A stretch of DNA of 64,000 nt from Streptomyces violens (GTDB taxonomy: Bacteria > Actinomycetota > Actinomycetes > Streptomycetales > Streptomycetaceae): assembly GCF_000717745.1 (NCBI RefSeq), contig NZ_JOBH01000008.1, positions 124,001 through 188,000 on the forward strand, written 5' to 3'. Under the pieces are notes generated by a model. It was not told the origin of the DNA, searched no databases, and was given only the letters and a program-made list of their open reading frames with translations. Position numbers and translations under genes: made by a program. Positions 55,311-63,441 of this stretch are shown piece after piece. Numbering within the stretch: the first letter of the stretch is position 1; each line of letters opens with the position of its first letter.

Positions 55311-56480
55311 ATGCCCGTTGCCGAACCGCCCGCCCAGCCATCCACCACCCGCACCACCCCCATCTCCCCCGTCCGCGCCGCAGTCGTCGGCACCGGCGGC
55401 ATCGTCACCGGCAGCCACCTGCCGGCCCTGCGCGAACTGCACGGCCGCGTACGGCTGGTGGCCGCCGTCGACACCGATCCCGCACGGCTCACCGCCTTCC
55501 GCGACCAGGCGGGCGACGAGGTGCACGGCTACGGCGATCTCGACGAGATGCTCGCCGCCGAGCGCCCGGACCTCGTCCTCCTCGGCACCCCGCCCGCCCT
55601 GCACGCCGAGCAGGCAACGGCCGCGCTGCGGGCGGGTGCCTGGGTGCTCTGCGAGAAGCCGCTGTGCCTCTCCCTCGCCGAGTACGACGCGATCGCGGCG
55701 GCCGAGGGCGACGAGAGCGCGGCGGGCGGCCCGTACGCCTCCGTCGTCTTCCAGCACCGGTACGGATCGGGCGCGGTGCACGCGCGCGAGCTGCTGCGCT
55801 CCGGGGAGCTGGGGCGGCCGCTGGTCGCGCACTGCCAGACCACCTGGTACCGGGACCGCGCGTACTACTCCGTCCCCTGGCGCGGCCGCTGGGCCACCGA
55901 GGGCGGCGGACCGACCATGGGCCACGGCATCCACCAGATGGATCTGCTGCTGCATCTGCTCGGCGACTGGACCGAGGTACGGGCGATGGCGGGCCGGCTG
56001 GTGCACGACGTGGAGAGCGAGGACGTCTCCACCGCGCTCGTCCGGTTCGCCGACGGCACCATGGCCACCGTCGTGAACAGCGTGCTCAGCCCCGACGAGG
56101 TGAGCCGCATCCGCATCGACTGCGCGGACGCCACGGTCGAACTGACGCATCTGTACGGGCACTCCAACGACGACTGGGCCTACACCCCGGCCGTGCACGC
56201 CCGCGACGACGAGCGGCGCACCACCCACTGGCGCACCCCGGCCGCCGACATCCCCAGCTCGCACGCCGCGCAGCTCGACGGCTTCCTGGACGCCATGGAG
56301 AAGGGCGTCCGCCCGCCCGGCAGCGGCACGGAGGCGCGCCGCACGCTGGAATTCCTCGCCGCGCTCTACAAGTCGGCGTTCACCGGGCGGCCGGTCGGCG
56401 CGGGCGAGATCGGTCCGGACGACCCGTACTACCACGCCATGCACGGCAACCACCCCGACTGGGCACCGAAGGAGCAGTGA
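55311..56480 (+). CDS. Gfo/Idh/MocA family oxidoreductase
   Basis: 389 residues. N-terminal Rossmann fold AAVVGTGGIVTGSHLPALRELHG at about 24-46, the CEKPL motif (VLCEKPLCLSLAEYDAI) near 120, and the catalytic-site stretch GPTMGHGIHQMDLLLHLLGDW near 200. These oxidise or epimerise sugars or cyclitols with NAD(P). First gene of a seven-gene unit under a LacI-type operator; the following DUF6807 gene starts just after its stop. The substrate is presumably the sugar taken up by the ABC importer in the same operon. Confidence 0.95.
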   Translation: MPVAEPPAQPSTTRTTPISPVRAAVVGTGGIVTGSHLPALRELHGRVRLVAAVDTDPARLTAFRDQAGDEVHGYGDLDEMLAAERPDLVLLGTPPALHAEQATAALRAGAWVLCEKPLCLSLAEYDAIAAAEGDESAAGGPYASVVFQHRYGSGAVHARELLRSGELGRPLVAHCQTTWYRDRAYYSVPWRGRWATEGGGPTMGHGIHQMDLLLHLLGDWTEVRAMAGRLVHDVESEDVSTALVRFADGTMATVVNSVLSPDEVSRIRIDCADATVELTHLYGHSNDDWAYTPAVHARDDERRTTHWRTPAADIPSSHAAQLDGFLDAMEKGVRPPGSGTEARRTLEFLAALYKSAFTGRPVGAGEIGPDDPYYHAMHGNHPDWAPKEQ

Positions 56481-56488
56481 CCGCTGCG

Positions 56489-57424
56489 ATGAGCGCACCG
56501 ACGCCGATCACCGTCACCCACACCCACGGCGAGCGCATCCGGGTCGCCGCCGGCGGCACCGAGCTGCTGTCCTACGTGTACGCGCCCGACCCGGTGGCCT
56601 TCGAGGCGCGCAAGCCGTACGTGCACCCGCTGCGCACCCTCGCGGGGCACACGGTCAGCGGCTACCGGCCCAACGACCACCGCTGGCACAAGGGTCTGCA
56701 GATGACCGCGAGCCATCTTTCGGGCCAGAACTTCTGGGGCGGCAACTCCTATGTGCACGGGGAGGGTTACCTCCCGCTCCACGAGCGGATCGGCTCCATG
56801 CGGCACGACGGTTTCGACACCTTCGAGGCCGCCGAGGACCGGCTGGACTTCACCGAATTGCTCACCTGGGTCGAGAACGGCGGCCAGGAGTGGGCGCGCG
56901 AGCGTCGCACGGTCGCGGTGCACTCGGTGGACGCGGAGGCCGGCGCGTACGCGCTGGACTGGTCGATCCAGCTGACCAACGTCCGGGACGAGGCACTGCG
57001 CTTCGGTTCGCCGACGACTGCGGGGCGGGAGATGGCGGGCTACACCGGGCTGCAGTGGCGCGGCCCCCGGGCCTTCACCGGTGCGCAGGTGCTGACCCCG
57101 GCCGGCCCGAGCACCGACCAGGAGACGATGGGCAAGCCCGCCGCCGAGCACCCGTGGATCGCGGTCGTCGGCGAGCACGACGACGTGGACGGGCACGCCA
57201 CCCTTGCCTTCGCGCACACCCCGGAGAACGCCGACGCCGTCCATGCCTCGCACTGGTTCGTACGCTCCGAGCCGATCCCGTCCGTCGCGTTCTCCTGGGC
57301 GTTCTTCGAGGAGTTCGCGCTGGAACCGGGCGAGTCCTTCGCGTACCGCTACCGAGTGCTGGTCGCCGATGGTGCGTGGGAGCCGCACCGCATCGAAGCC
57401 CATCTGAAGTCGCTGGCCTGGTGA
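56489..57424 (+). CDS. DUF6807 (PmoA-like) family protein
   Basis: 311 residues from the ATG at 56489; a GTG at 56477 overlapping the previous stop is an alternative. The features seen are a beta-rich pattern with FEARKPYVHPLRTLAGHTVSGYRPNDHRWHKGLQMT, FWGGNSYVHGEGY, MAGYTGLQWRGPRAFTGAQ and HWFVRSEPIPSVAFSWAFFEE. DUF6807 / PmoA proteins are found beside Gfo/Idh/MocA dehydrogenases, with no assigned activity; a carbohydrate-binding or lyase-like role is possible. The conserved His/Asp (DHRWHKG) suggests metal or sugar binding. Translationally close to both neighbours. Confidence 0.8.
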   Translation: MSAPTPITVTHTHGERIRVAAGGTELLSYVYAPDPVAFEARKPYVHPLRTLAGHTVSGYRPNDHRWHKGLQMTASHLSGQNFWGGNSYVHGEGYLPLHERIGSMRHDGFDTFEAAEDRLDFTELLTWVENGGQEWARERRTVAVHSVDAEAGAYALDWSIQLTNVRDEALRFGSPTTAGREMAGYTGLQWRGPRAFTGAQVLTPAGPSTDQETMGKPAAEHPWIAVVGEHDDVDGHATLAFAHTPENADAVHASHWFVRSEPIPSVAFSWAFFEEFALEPGESFAYRYRVLVADGAWEPHRIEAHLKSLAW

Positions 57425-57459
57425 CGGACGGACCGAGGGACTGAAGAAGGGAGCCGGTC

Positions 57460-58206
57460 ATGGTCATGGACGCGCCGCTGCCGGGCGGTATCGGACTGTC
57501 GCACCTCAGCGCCTATGAGTGGGAGGCCGCCGACGGCGTGTGCGGGGGCAGCCCGCATCTGCACCTCGCCTGCACGGAGGCATACGTCGTCACCGGGGGC
57601 CGGGGCGCCGTACAGACGCTGAGCGTCGCGGACGGCTACCGCGAGACGCCGCTGGAGCCGGGCGTGATCGCCTGGTTCACGCCGGGGACCGTGCACCGCA
57701 TGGTCAACGGCGACGGGCTGCGGGTGACGGTACTGATGCAGAACGGCGGGCTGCCGGAGGCCGGGGACGCGGTCTTCACCTTCCCGCCCGAGGTACTGGC
57801 CGATCCGGCGGCGTACGCCGCTGCCGCCGCGCTGCCCGCGAAGGAGGGGCCCGAGGCGGAGGCCGGTGCGCGCAAGCGCCGGGACCTCGCCGTCGAGGGG
57901 TACCAGACGCTGCGTACCGCCCTGGCGGACGGCGACGACGGGCCGCTGCGCGCCTTCCACGAGGCGGCCGCCCGGCTCGTCGCGCCCAAGGTCGAGGGAT
58001 GGAAGGTGCGCTGGCGCGAAGGCGCGCTGGCCGCCGCCGAGCGGACGGGGCAGCAGCTCACCGCGCTCGCCGGGGGCGACGCCGCGCATCTGGCCGAGGG
58101 CGGCGTCCGGTCCGCGCGGCCGACCCGGCACGGCGGGTACGGCATGTGCGGCCGCCGCGAAGAGTACGAACTGCCCGGCACGACGCTTCCGTACTACGGG
58201 GAGTGA
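57460..58206 (+). CDS. Cupin-domain protein of the sugar operon
   Basis: 248 residues. A clear metal-binding cupin motif: H33-x-H35-x4-E40 (SPHLHLACTE) and H79 (PGTVHR), with G-rich second strand VVTGGRGAVQTL. The C-terminal half (about 115-248) is helical and Ala/Glu-rich with a CGRREEYELPGTTLPYY tail and resembles no family I know. It starts 36 bases after the DUF6807 gene and ends 4 bases before the solute-binding gene. Possible role: sugar isomerase or sensor of the sugar. Confidence 0.85.
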   Translation: MVMDAPLPGGIGLSHLSAYEWEAADGVCGGSPHLHLACTEAYVVTGGRGAVQTLSVADGYRETPLEPGVIAWFTPGTVHRMVNGDGLRVTVLMQNGGLPEAGDAVFTFPPEVLADPAAYAAAAALPAKEGPEAEAGARKRRDLAVEGYQTLRTALADGDDGPLRAFHEAAARLVAPKVEGWKVRWREGALAAAERTGQQLTALAGGDAAHLAEGGVRSARPTRHGGYGMCGRREEYELPGTTLPYYGE

Positions 58207-58209
58207 GCC

Positions 58210-59484
58210 GTGCGACGTCTCAGAACTCTCGCGGCCGTGGCGCTCACCCTCTCCCTGGCCCTCGCGGGCTGCGGGGACGGTGAGGCCTCCACCGCCGCCG
58301 GCGGCAAGGTCACGCTCCGTTTCACCTGGTGGGGCAACGCGGACCGGGCAGCCCGCACCGAGAAGGCCGTCGCCGCCTTCGAGAAGGCGAACCCCGGCAT
58401 CGACATCCAGACCTCGTACTCCACGTACGAGTCGTACAAGCAGAAGCTGGCCACCCAGGCGGCGGGCGGCGACGTCCCCGACCTCATCCAGCTCGACTAC
58501 CGGCAGATCAGCCAGTACGCGGGCTCGGATGTACTGCTCGACCTGGGGACTCAACGCAAGGCGCTGCCCACGAACGACATGGACTCCGGGCTGCTGAAGA
58601 CCGGGCAGGTGGACGGCGTGCAGTACGCGCTGCCGATGGGCGTTGGCACACAGGCCCTCGCGTACGACAAGGAGGCGTGGCGGAAGGCCGGGCTGCGGGC
58701 CCCGAAGGCGGGCTGGACCTGGGAGGACTGGGCGGACGCACTGCGGAAGCTGAAGGCCGCCGGGTACGAGCGGCCGATGACGGACCCGGGCTCGATGGAG
58801 GACTGGTTCGAGGTCTGGCTGCGCGGGCAGGGCAAGCGGCTGTACGGCGCTGACGGGCAGGCCGCCTTCAGCGCGGCCGACCTGGCCCGCTTCTGGACCT
58901 TCACCTCGAAGCTGCGCAAGGAGGGGCTGGTCAGCCGGGCCGAGGACACCACACAGATGGCGGGCTCGGTCGAGGACTCGCCGATGGGCCGCAAGCGGGC
59001 CGTCGCGGAGTTCAACTGGGACGCGCCGTCCGCCGGTTACGAGGCCGTGTACGGGGACCGGCTGGCGCTCGCGCCGATGCCGGCGGGCCCGGACGGCACC
59101 CCCGGTCAGTACTACAAGCCGTCGATGCTCCTCGGGGTCGCCGCCGACAGCGCGCACCCGCGCGAGGCGGCCCGCTTCCTCGACTTCCTGCTCAACTCCG
59201 ACGCGGCCGCTGACATCCTCGGTGTGGACCGCGGCACCCCGGTCAACAGCCGGCAGCGGGACCGGGTCCTGCCGAAGGTGACCGGCTTCCAGCAGCAGGT
59301 CGCCGGCCTCCAGGAAGCCCTGGAGGGCAAGCTGAAGGACCCGCCGGCCGCGCCGCCGCGCGGTGACAACGGCCTGCAGTCGACCTTCCAGCGCGACTAC
59401 GACCAGGTGGCCTTCGAGCAGGCGTCCCCGCGCGAGGTCGCCGAGGACTTCCTGACCGAGGCACGGACGGAGCTGAGGCCGTGA
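58210..59484 (+). CDS. Extracellular sugar-binding lipoprotein (ABC importer)
   Basis: 424 residues, GTG start. Lipobox LALAGC (C21). Family 1 solute-binding pattern: VTLRFTWWGNADRAARTEKAVAAFEKANPGIDIQTSYSTYESYKQKLATQAAGGDVPDLIQLDY, and PSMLLGVAADSAHPREAARFLDFLLNSDAA. Binds a mono- or oligosaccharide for the following permeases. Next to Gfo/Idh and DUF6807 genes, so the sugar may be a cyclitol, glycan fragment or modified sugar. No ATPase gene is present in the operon. Confidence 0.95.
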   Translation: MRRLRTLAAVALTLSLALAGCGDGEASTAAGGKVTLRFTWWGNADRAARTEKAVAAFEKANPGIDIQTSYSTYESYKQKLATQAAGGDVPDLIQLDYRQISQYAGSDVLLDLGTQRKALPTNDMDSGLLKTGQVDGVQYALPMGVGTQALAYDKEAWRKAGLRAPKAGWTWEDWADALRKLKAAGYERPMTDPGSMEDWFEVWLRGQGKRLYGADGQAAFSAADLARFWTFTSKLRKEGLVSRAEDTTQMAGSVEDSPMGRKRAVAEFNWDAPSAGYEAVYGDRLALAPMPAGPDGTPGQYYKPSMLLGVAADSAHPREAARFLDFLLNSDAAADILGVDRGTPVNSRQRDRVLPKVTGFQQQVAGLQEALEGKLKDPPAAPPRGDNGLQSTFQRDYDQVAFEQASPREVAEDFLTEARTELRP

Positions 59485-60452
59485 GCACGCGAACGATGGA
59501 CGAAACGGCCGCGCTCCCCCGGCAGCGTCCGGCCCCTGCGGTACAGGGCGGGAAACGGCGGCCGAAGCGGGAACGGGAGGGCGCCGCCTGGGTGTTCCTC
59601 TCCCCCTGGGTGCTGGGCGCGGCGATCCTCACCCTGCTCCCGATGGCGGTCTCCCTCTACCTCTCCTTCACCGACTACAACCTCTTCGACCCGCCGTCCT
59701 GGGTCGGTCTGCGCAACTACACGCAGATGTTCACCGAGGACCCGCGGCTGCTCCGCTCGGTGGGGAACACCCTGCTGTACGTCCTGGTGGCCGTGCCCCT
59801 GCAACTCGCCCTGGCGCTGGCGGTGGCGGTCGCGCTGAAGTCGATGAAGCGCGGCAAGGGCTTCTACCGGTCCGCCTTCTACGCCCCGTCGCTGCTCGGC
59901 GCCTCGATGAGCATCGCGCTCGTCTGGCGGGCGCTGTTCAACGACGGCGGCACCGTCGACAACGTACTGGGCTCCCTGGGCCTGCACACCGGCGGCTGGG
60001 TCAACCGGCCCGGCTGGGCGCTGCTCTCCGTGGCTCTGCTGACGGTGTGGCAGTTCGGCGCGCCGATGGTCATCTTCCTGGCGGGGCTGCAGCAGATACC
60101 GAAGGAACTGTACGAGGCGGCGTCGGTGGACGGCGCCGGGCGGTGGCGGCAGTTCGTCTCCATCACCCTGCCGATGCTGTCCCCGGTCCTCTTCTTCAAC
60201 CTCGTCCTGCAGACCATCCAGGCGTTCCAGGTCTTCACCCCGGCGTTCGCGGTGAGCGGCGGCCGGGGCGGCCCGGCGGACTCCACCCTCTTCTACACGC
60301 TCTACCTCTACGACCGTGGCTTCACCGGCTCGCACATGGGCTATGCCTCCGCGATGGCGTGGGTACTGCTGATCGCCATCGGCATCGTCACCGCGGTGCT
60401 CTTCCGCACCTCCCGCTCCTGGGTCTTCTACGCGAACGAGGAGGGCCGCTGA
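59481..60452 (+). CDS. Sugar ABC transporter permease (first)
   Basis: 323 residues, GTG overlapping the binding-protein stop by 4 bases. Six helices with the EAA-loop EAASVDGAGRWRQFVSITLPML. A short N-terminal polar tail precedes the first helix (WVFLSPWVLGAAILTLLPMAVSLYLSFTDYNLF). Pairs with the next permease and with a shared ATPase such as MsiK. Confidence 0.95.
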   Translation: MSTRTMDETAALPRQRPAPAVQGGKRRPKREREGAAWVFLSPWVLGAAILTLLPMAVSLYLSFTDYNLFDPPSWVGLRNYTQMFTEDPRLLRSVGNTLLYVLVAVPLQLALALAVAVALKSMKRGKGFYRSAFYAPSLLGASMSIALVWRALFNDGGTVDNVLGSLGLHTGGWVNRPGWALLSVALLTVWQFGAPMVIFLAGLQQIPKELYEAASVDGAGRWRQFVSITLPMLSPVLFFNLVLQTIQAFQVFTPAFAVSGGRGGPADSTLFYTLYLYDRGFTGSHMGYASAMAWVLLIAIGIVTAVLFRTSRSWVFYANEEGR

Positions 60453-61309
60453 TGACCTTCACACGTACCGCTGTGCGCGCCAACTGGCCGCGTACCGCCC
60501 TGCACGCCGGCTGTCTCCTCGTCCTGCTGGTCATGCTGTATCCGCTGGGCTGGCTGGTCGCGACGTCCTTCAAGCCGGCCGACGAGGTGCTCGCCAGCCT
60601 CGCGCTGCTGCCGTCCCGGCTGGCCACCGAGAATTACACGACGGCCGCGGCCGGCATCGAGGGCGTCAGCCTGCTGAAGCTCTTCGGCAACTCGCTGACC
60701 ATCTCGATCGGTGCCGTGCTCGGCAATGTACTGAGCTGCTCGCTGGCCGCGTACGCCTTCGCGCGGCTGCGGTTCAAGCTGCGCGGGCCGCTGTTCGCGT
60801 TCATGATCGCCACGATCATGCTGCCGCACCACGCGGTGCTGATCCCGCAGTACATCGTCTTCAACCAGCTCGGCATGGTGAACACCTTCTGGCCGATGGT
60901 GCTGCCGAAGTTCCTGGCCACCGACGCGTTCTTCGTCTTCCTCATCGTGCAGTTCATGCGCGGACTGCCGCGCGAGCTGGAGGAGGCGGCGAAGATCGAC
61001 GGCTGCGGGCCGTTCCGTACCTTCGCGCGGGTCGTGCTGCCGCTCACCCGGCCCGCGCTGATCACCACCGCGATCTTCACCTTCATCTGGACCTGGAACG
61101 ACTTCTTCACCCAGCTCATCTACCTCTTCGAGCCGGACAAGTACACGCTCACGCTCGCCCTGCGCACCTTCGTGGACACCTCCAGCCAGTCCGCGTACGG
61201 CCCGATGTTCGCCATGTCGGTCCTCGCGCTGCTCCCGATCGTGCTCTTCTTCCTCGCCTTCCAGCGCTTCCTGGTGGAGGGCATGGCGAACTCGGGGGTC
61301 AAGGGATGA
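60452..61309 (+). CDS. Sugar ABC transporter permease (second)
   Basis: 285 residues, ATG overlapping the first permease stop (TGATG). Six helices and the EAA-loop EAAKIDGCGPFRTFARVVLPLT, typical of the MalG-like partner. Terminal LEGFVMAN-type end (LVEGMANSGVKG). Together they import the ligand of the binding protein. Confidence 0.95.
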   Translation: MTFTRTAVRANWPRTALHAGCLLVLLVMLYPLGWLVATSFKPADEVLASLALLPSRLATENYTTAAAGIEGVSLLKLFGNSLTISIGAVLGNVLSCSLAAYAFARLRFKLRGPLFAFMIATIMLPHHAVLIPQYIVFNQLGMVNTFWPMVLPKFLATDAFFVFLIVQFMRGLPRELEEAAKIDGCGPFRTFARVVLPLTRPALITTAIFTFIWTWNDFFTQLIYLFEPDKYTLTLALRTFVDTSSQSAYGPMFAMSVLALLPIVLFFLAFQRFLVEGMANSGVKG

Positions 61310-61911
61310 GCGCCCCGACGGACACGGCGTCCGGGCGGCGGGAGCCCGGCGAGCTGTTCGGCCCGCGCTTCGAGCTGTTCGCCGACGTGCTCGCCCTCGG
61401 GCTCGCCACGTCGGTGGCCTGCCTGCCGCTGGTGACGGTGCCGGCCGCGCTGGCCACGGCCTGCACGCTGCTGCGCAGGCGGCAGTGGTACGGCGAGCCG
61501 TGCACGGCCGGGCGGTACTTCGCCGCGCTGCGCGCCCGGCGGTGGCGCGCCGACCTGGCCGCCGGCAGCCTGCTGCTGGCACTCGGCGTGCTGTTCGCGG
61601 CGGACGCGGCACTGGCCGCGGCGGGGCTGCCCGGGGCCGTACCGTTCGCGCTGTTCCTGGCAGCCGTGGGCGCGGTACTGGCAGTGATCGCGCTCCGCGC
61701 CTGCGCACAGGAACAAGAGGTCGGGCACTGGCGCGCGGCGCTGCGCACGGCCGCCCTGTGCTCCGTGCGCGATCTGCCCGGCTCCCTCCTGGTCCTGCTC
61801 GCGCTGGCCACGGCGGCGGTCTGTGCCTGGGTGCTGCCGCCGCTCCTCTTCCTGGTCCCGGGGCCGTTGGCGGTGGCGCTGACGGCAGTGGAGCGCCGGT
61901 CGGGCGGCTGA
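61306..61911 (+). CDS. Small DUF624/YesL-like membrane protein
   Basis: 201 residues, ATG overlapping the second permease stop (ATGA). Helices with ELFADVLALGLATSVACLPLVTVPAALATACTLLRRR at about 27-65 and a C-terminal hydrophobic cluster (GSLLVLLALATAAVCAWVLPPLLFLVPGPLAVALTAVE). This matches the YesL/DUF624 type found in sugar operons, whose role in transport is not established. Last gene of the sugar operon. I am moderately sure of the family. Confidence 0.7.
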   Translation: MSAPTDTASGRREPGELFGPRFELFADVLALGLATSVACLPLVTVPAALATACTLLRRRQWYGEPCTAGRYFAALRARRWRADLAAGSLLLALGVLFAADAALAAAGLPGAVPFALFLAAVGAVLAVIALRACAQEQEVGHWRAALRTAALCSVRDLPGSLLVLLALATAAVCAWVLPPLLFLVPGPLAVALTAVERRSGG

Positions 61912-61948
61912 GCCGGGAGTTTCCGGACCCAGACACTTATCTCGGCAA

Positions 61949-61998
61949 AAGGTTGCCCCGGGCAAACCTTGTACCTCGCTTCGACACTTCCTTAACTT
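61949..61998 (+). promoter_or_regulatory. Promoter of the CDP-alcohol phosphatidyltransferase gene
   Basis: TTGTAC (61969-61974) and TAACTT (61993-61998) are spaced by 18 bases. Just upstream, AAGGTTGCCC (61949-61958) and GGGCAAACCTT (61960-61970) form an inverted repeat with one bulge that reaches the -35. CTTCA/TGAAG (61996-62007) is another small dyad over the start of transcription. Suggests a regulated single-gene promoter. Confidence 0.5.
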
Positions 61999-62033
61999 CA
62001 GGTGAAGCCCGTATAAACACCAGGAAGTCGAAC

Positions 62034-63059
62034 ATGCGCAGAGACATACCGCCCCTCGCCGAGGTGCGTCGCCTTACCCAGAAGAAGCGGGACGCATGGT
62101 GGACCGTGCTGCTGGTCGACCCGGTCGCCACTCCTCTGGTGCGGCAGACCGCGATGCGCACGCGGATCACCCCGAACCAGATCACCTGGGGCGCGCTCCT
62201 CCTCGGCCTCGTCTCCGCGGCCTGCTTCACGCAGGGCGACTGGCGCTGGCTCATCGCCGGTGCCGTGGTGTACCACCTGAGCTTCATCCTGGACTGCATG
62301 GACGGCAAGGTCGCCCGGCTCACCGGCCAGGGCTCCGTCTTCGGTGCCTGGCTCGACTACATCTTCGACCGCATCCGCGTGATGGCCTGCGCCGTCGCCC
62401 TGATGGGTGGTCAGTACCACCGCACCGGCGACACCTTCTACATCTGGCTCGCGGCGGGCGTGGTCGCGCTCGACGGCCTGCGGTACATCAACTCCCTGGA
62501 GATCTTCAAGACCCGGCACACGATGCGCAAGCAGATCAAGTCGCGCATCCGGGCGGCGCGGCGGGCCGAGGACACGGCGGAGGTCGCGTTCATGGAGGAC
62601 CTGCTGCGCGACAACCCCGAGGCGGACATCGAGCAGGACCTCCAGCAGGACCGTGCGGAGGCCGTGGAAAGCACGGTGAACACGGAGAACAAGGAGAACA
62701 CGGCGAGCACGGCGGACACGCCGATGCTGGTGGCCGTGCCGGCGCCGAAGCGCCGCAAGAAGTCCGACGTCATCGACCTCCAGCGAGAATTCCGCAGCCG
62801 CTTCCCCGGCTATCTGCGGGCCCGCTCCTACCTGCTGCGGCACCGCGTCCGTACGCACCTCATCAGCGGCATCGAGTTCCAGATGGGCGTCTTCATCATC
62901 GGCCCGCTCTTCGACGCGGTCATCCCCGTCACGGTCGTCTCCGCCATCCTCCTGCTCCTCTTCGAACTCGCCATCGTCTACAAACTCCTGCTCTCCACCC
63001 GCGACTTCGCCCGCACCCTCGACTCCTTCGAGAACACGAAGACACCGGCGGCGGCCTGA
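62034..63059 (+). CDS. CDP-alcohol phosphatidyltransferase family membrane protein
   Basis: 341 residues from the ATG at 62034 (AGGAAG before). The family motif D-x2-D-G-x2-A-R-x8-G-x3-D-x3-D is intact: D87-CMD90-G...LD108-YIFD112. Membrane helices lie at about 50-70 and 73-95, with others later, and a charged insert (about 170-245, with EDTAEVAFMEDLLRDNPEADIEQDLQQD) precedes the last helices. These transfer a phospho-alcohol from CDP-lipid or CDP-alcohol. Substrate: phosphatidylglycerol, inositol or another polyol; the N-terminal extension and insert make it unlike the canonical synthases. Confidence 0.9.
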   Translation: MRRDIPPLAEVRRLTQKKRDAWWTVLLVDPVATPLVRQTAMRTRITPNQITWGALLLGLVSAACFTQGDWRWLIAGAVVYHLSFILDCMDGKVARLTGQGSVFGAWLDYIFDRIRVMACAVALMGGQYHRTGDTFYIWLAAGVVALDGLRYINSLEIFKTRHTMRKQIKSRIRAARRAEDTAEVAFMEDLLRDNPEADIEQDLQQDRAEAVESTVNTENKENTASTADTPMLVAVPAPKRRKKSDVIDLQREFRSRFPGYLRARSYLLRHRVRTHLISGIEFQMGVFIIGPLFDAVIPVTVVSAILLLLFELAIVYKLLLSTRDFARTLDSFENTKTPAAA

Positions 63060-63095
63060 GTACCGGGGTCCGCACTGCCCGGGTGGGTGCAGCAC

Positions 63096-63300
63096 TCACG
63101 GCACACCTGACGGCGCCTCACTGAGGGCGTAGCCGACGCCCGTGTCCAGGTCGGTGTCGTAGCCGGCCTGGAAGGCCTTCTTGTACGCGTCGTCGCCGGG
63201 TTTCCCAGACCTGCCGGCCCAGTCCGAGCAGCCGGGCGGCCCGTTCCCACTGGCCGATGGCGACCACAGCTCCGGCAAGCTGGTCGATGACGAGTGCGGT
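63096..63300 (-). pseudogene. Frameshifted 3' remnant of a large AfsR/LuxR-type regulator
   Basis: On the minus strand, frame A (about 63294 to 63200) reads TALVIDQLAGAVVAIGQWERAARLLGLGRQVWET, the C-terminal helical pattern of NB-ARC/TPR regulators (WERAARLLG). Frame B (about 63200 to 63096) continues with AYKKAFQAGYDTDLDTGVGYALSEAP, the usual last helices, and ends at TGA. The switch of frame near 63200 means an indel. No upstream part is present. Likely a decayed relative of the regulator at 15987. Confidence 0.6.
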
Positions 63301-63441
63301 CGGGCCGGTTCAGGGGGTGGGACGCGTCAACCGGGCGGGGCCTCGTTCGCCTTTCCGGGCGGAGCGCGGAGGAACCGGGGAAGATCGCCGGCGCACCGGG
63401 GGAGGTCTACTGCGACACGAGGCCCCCCGCGAGGAGCGCAC

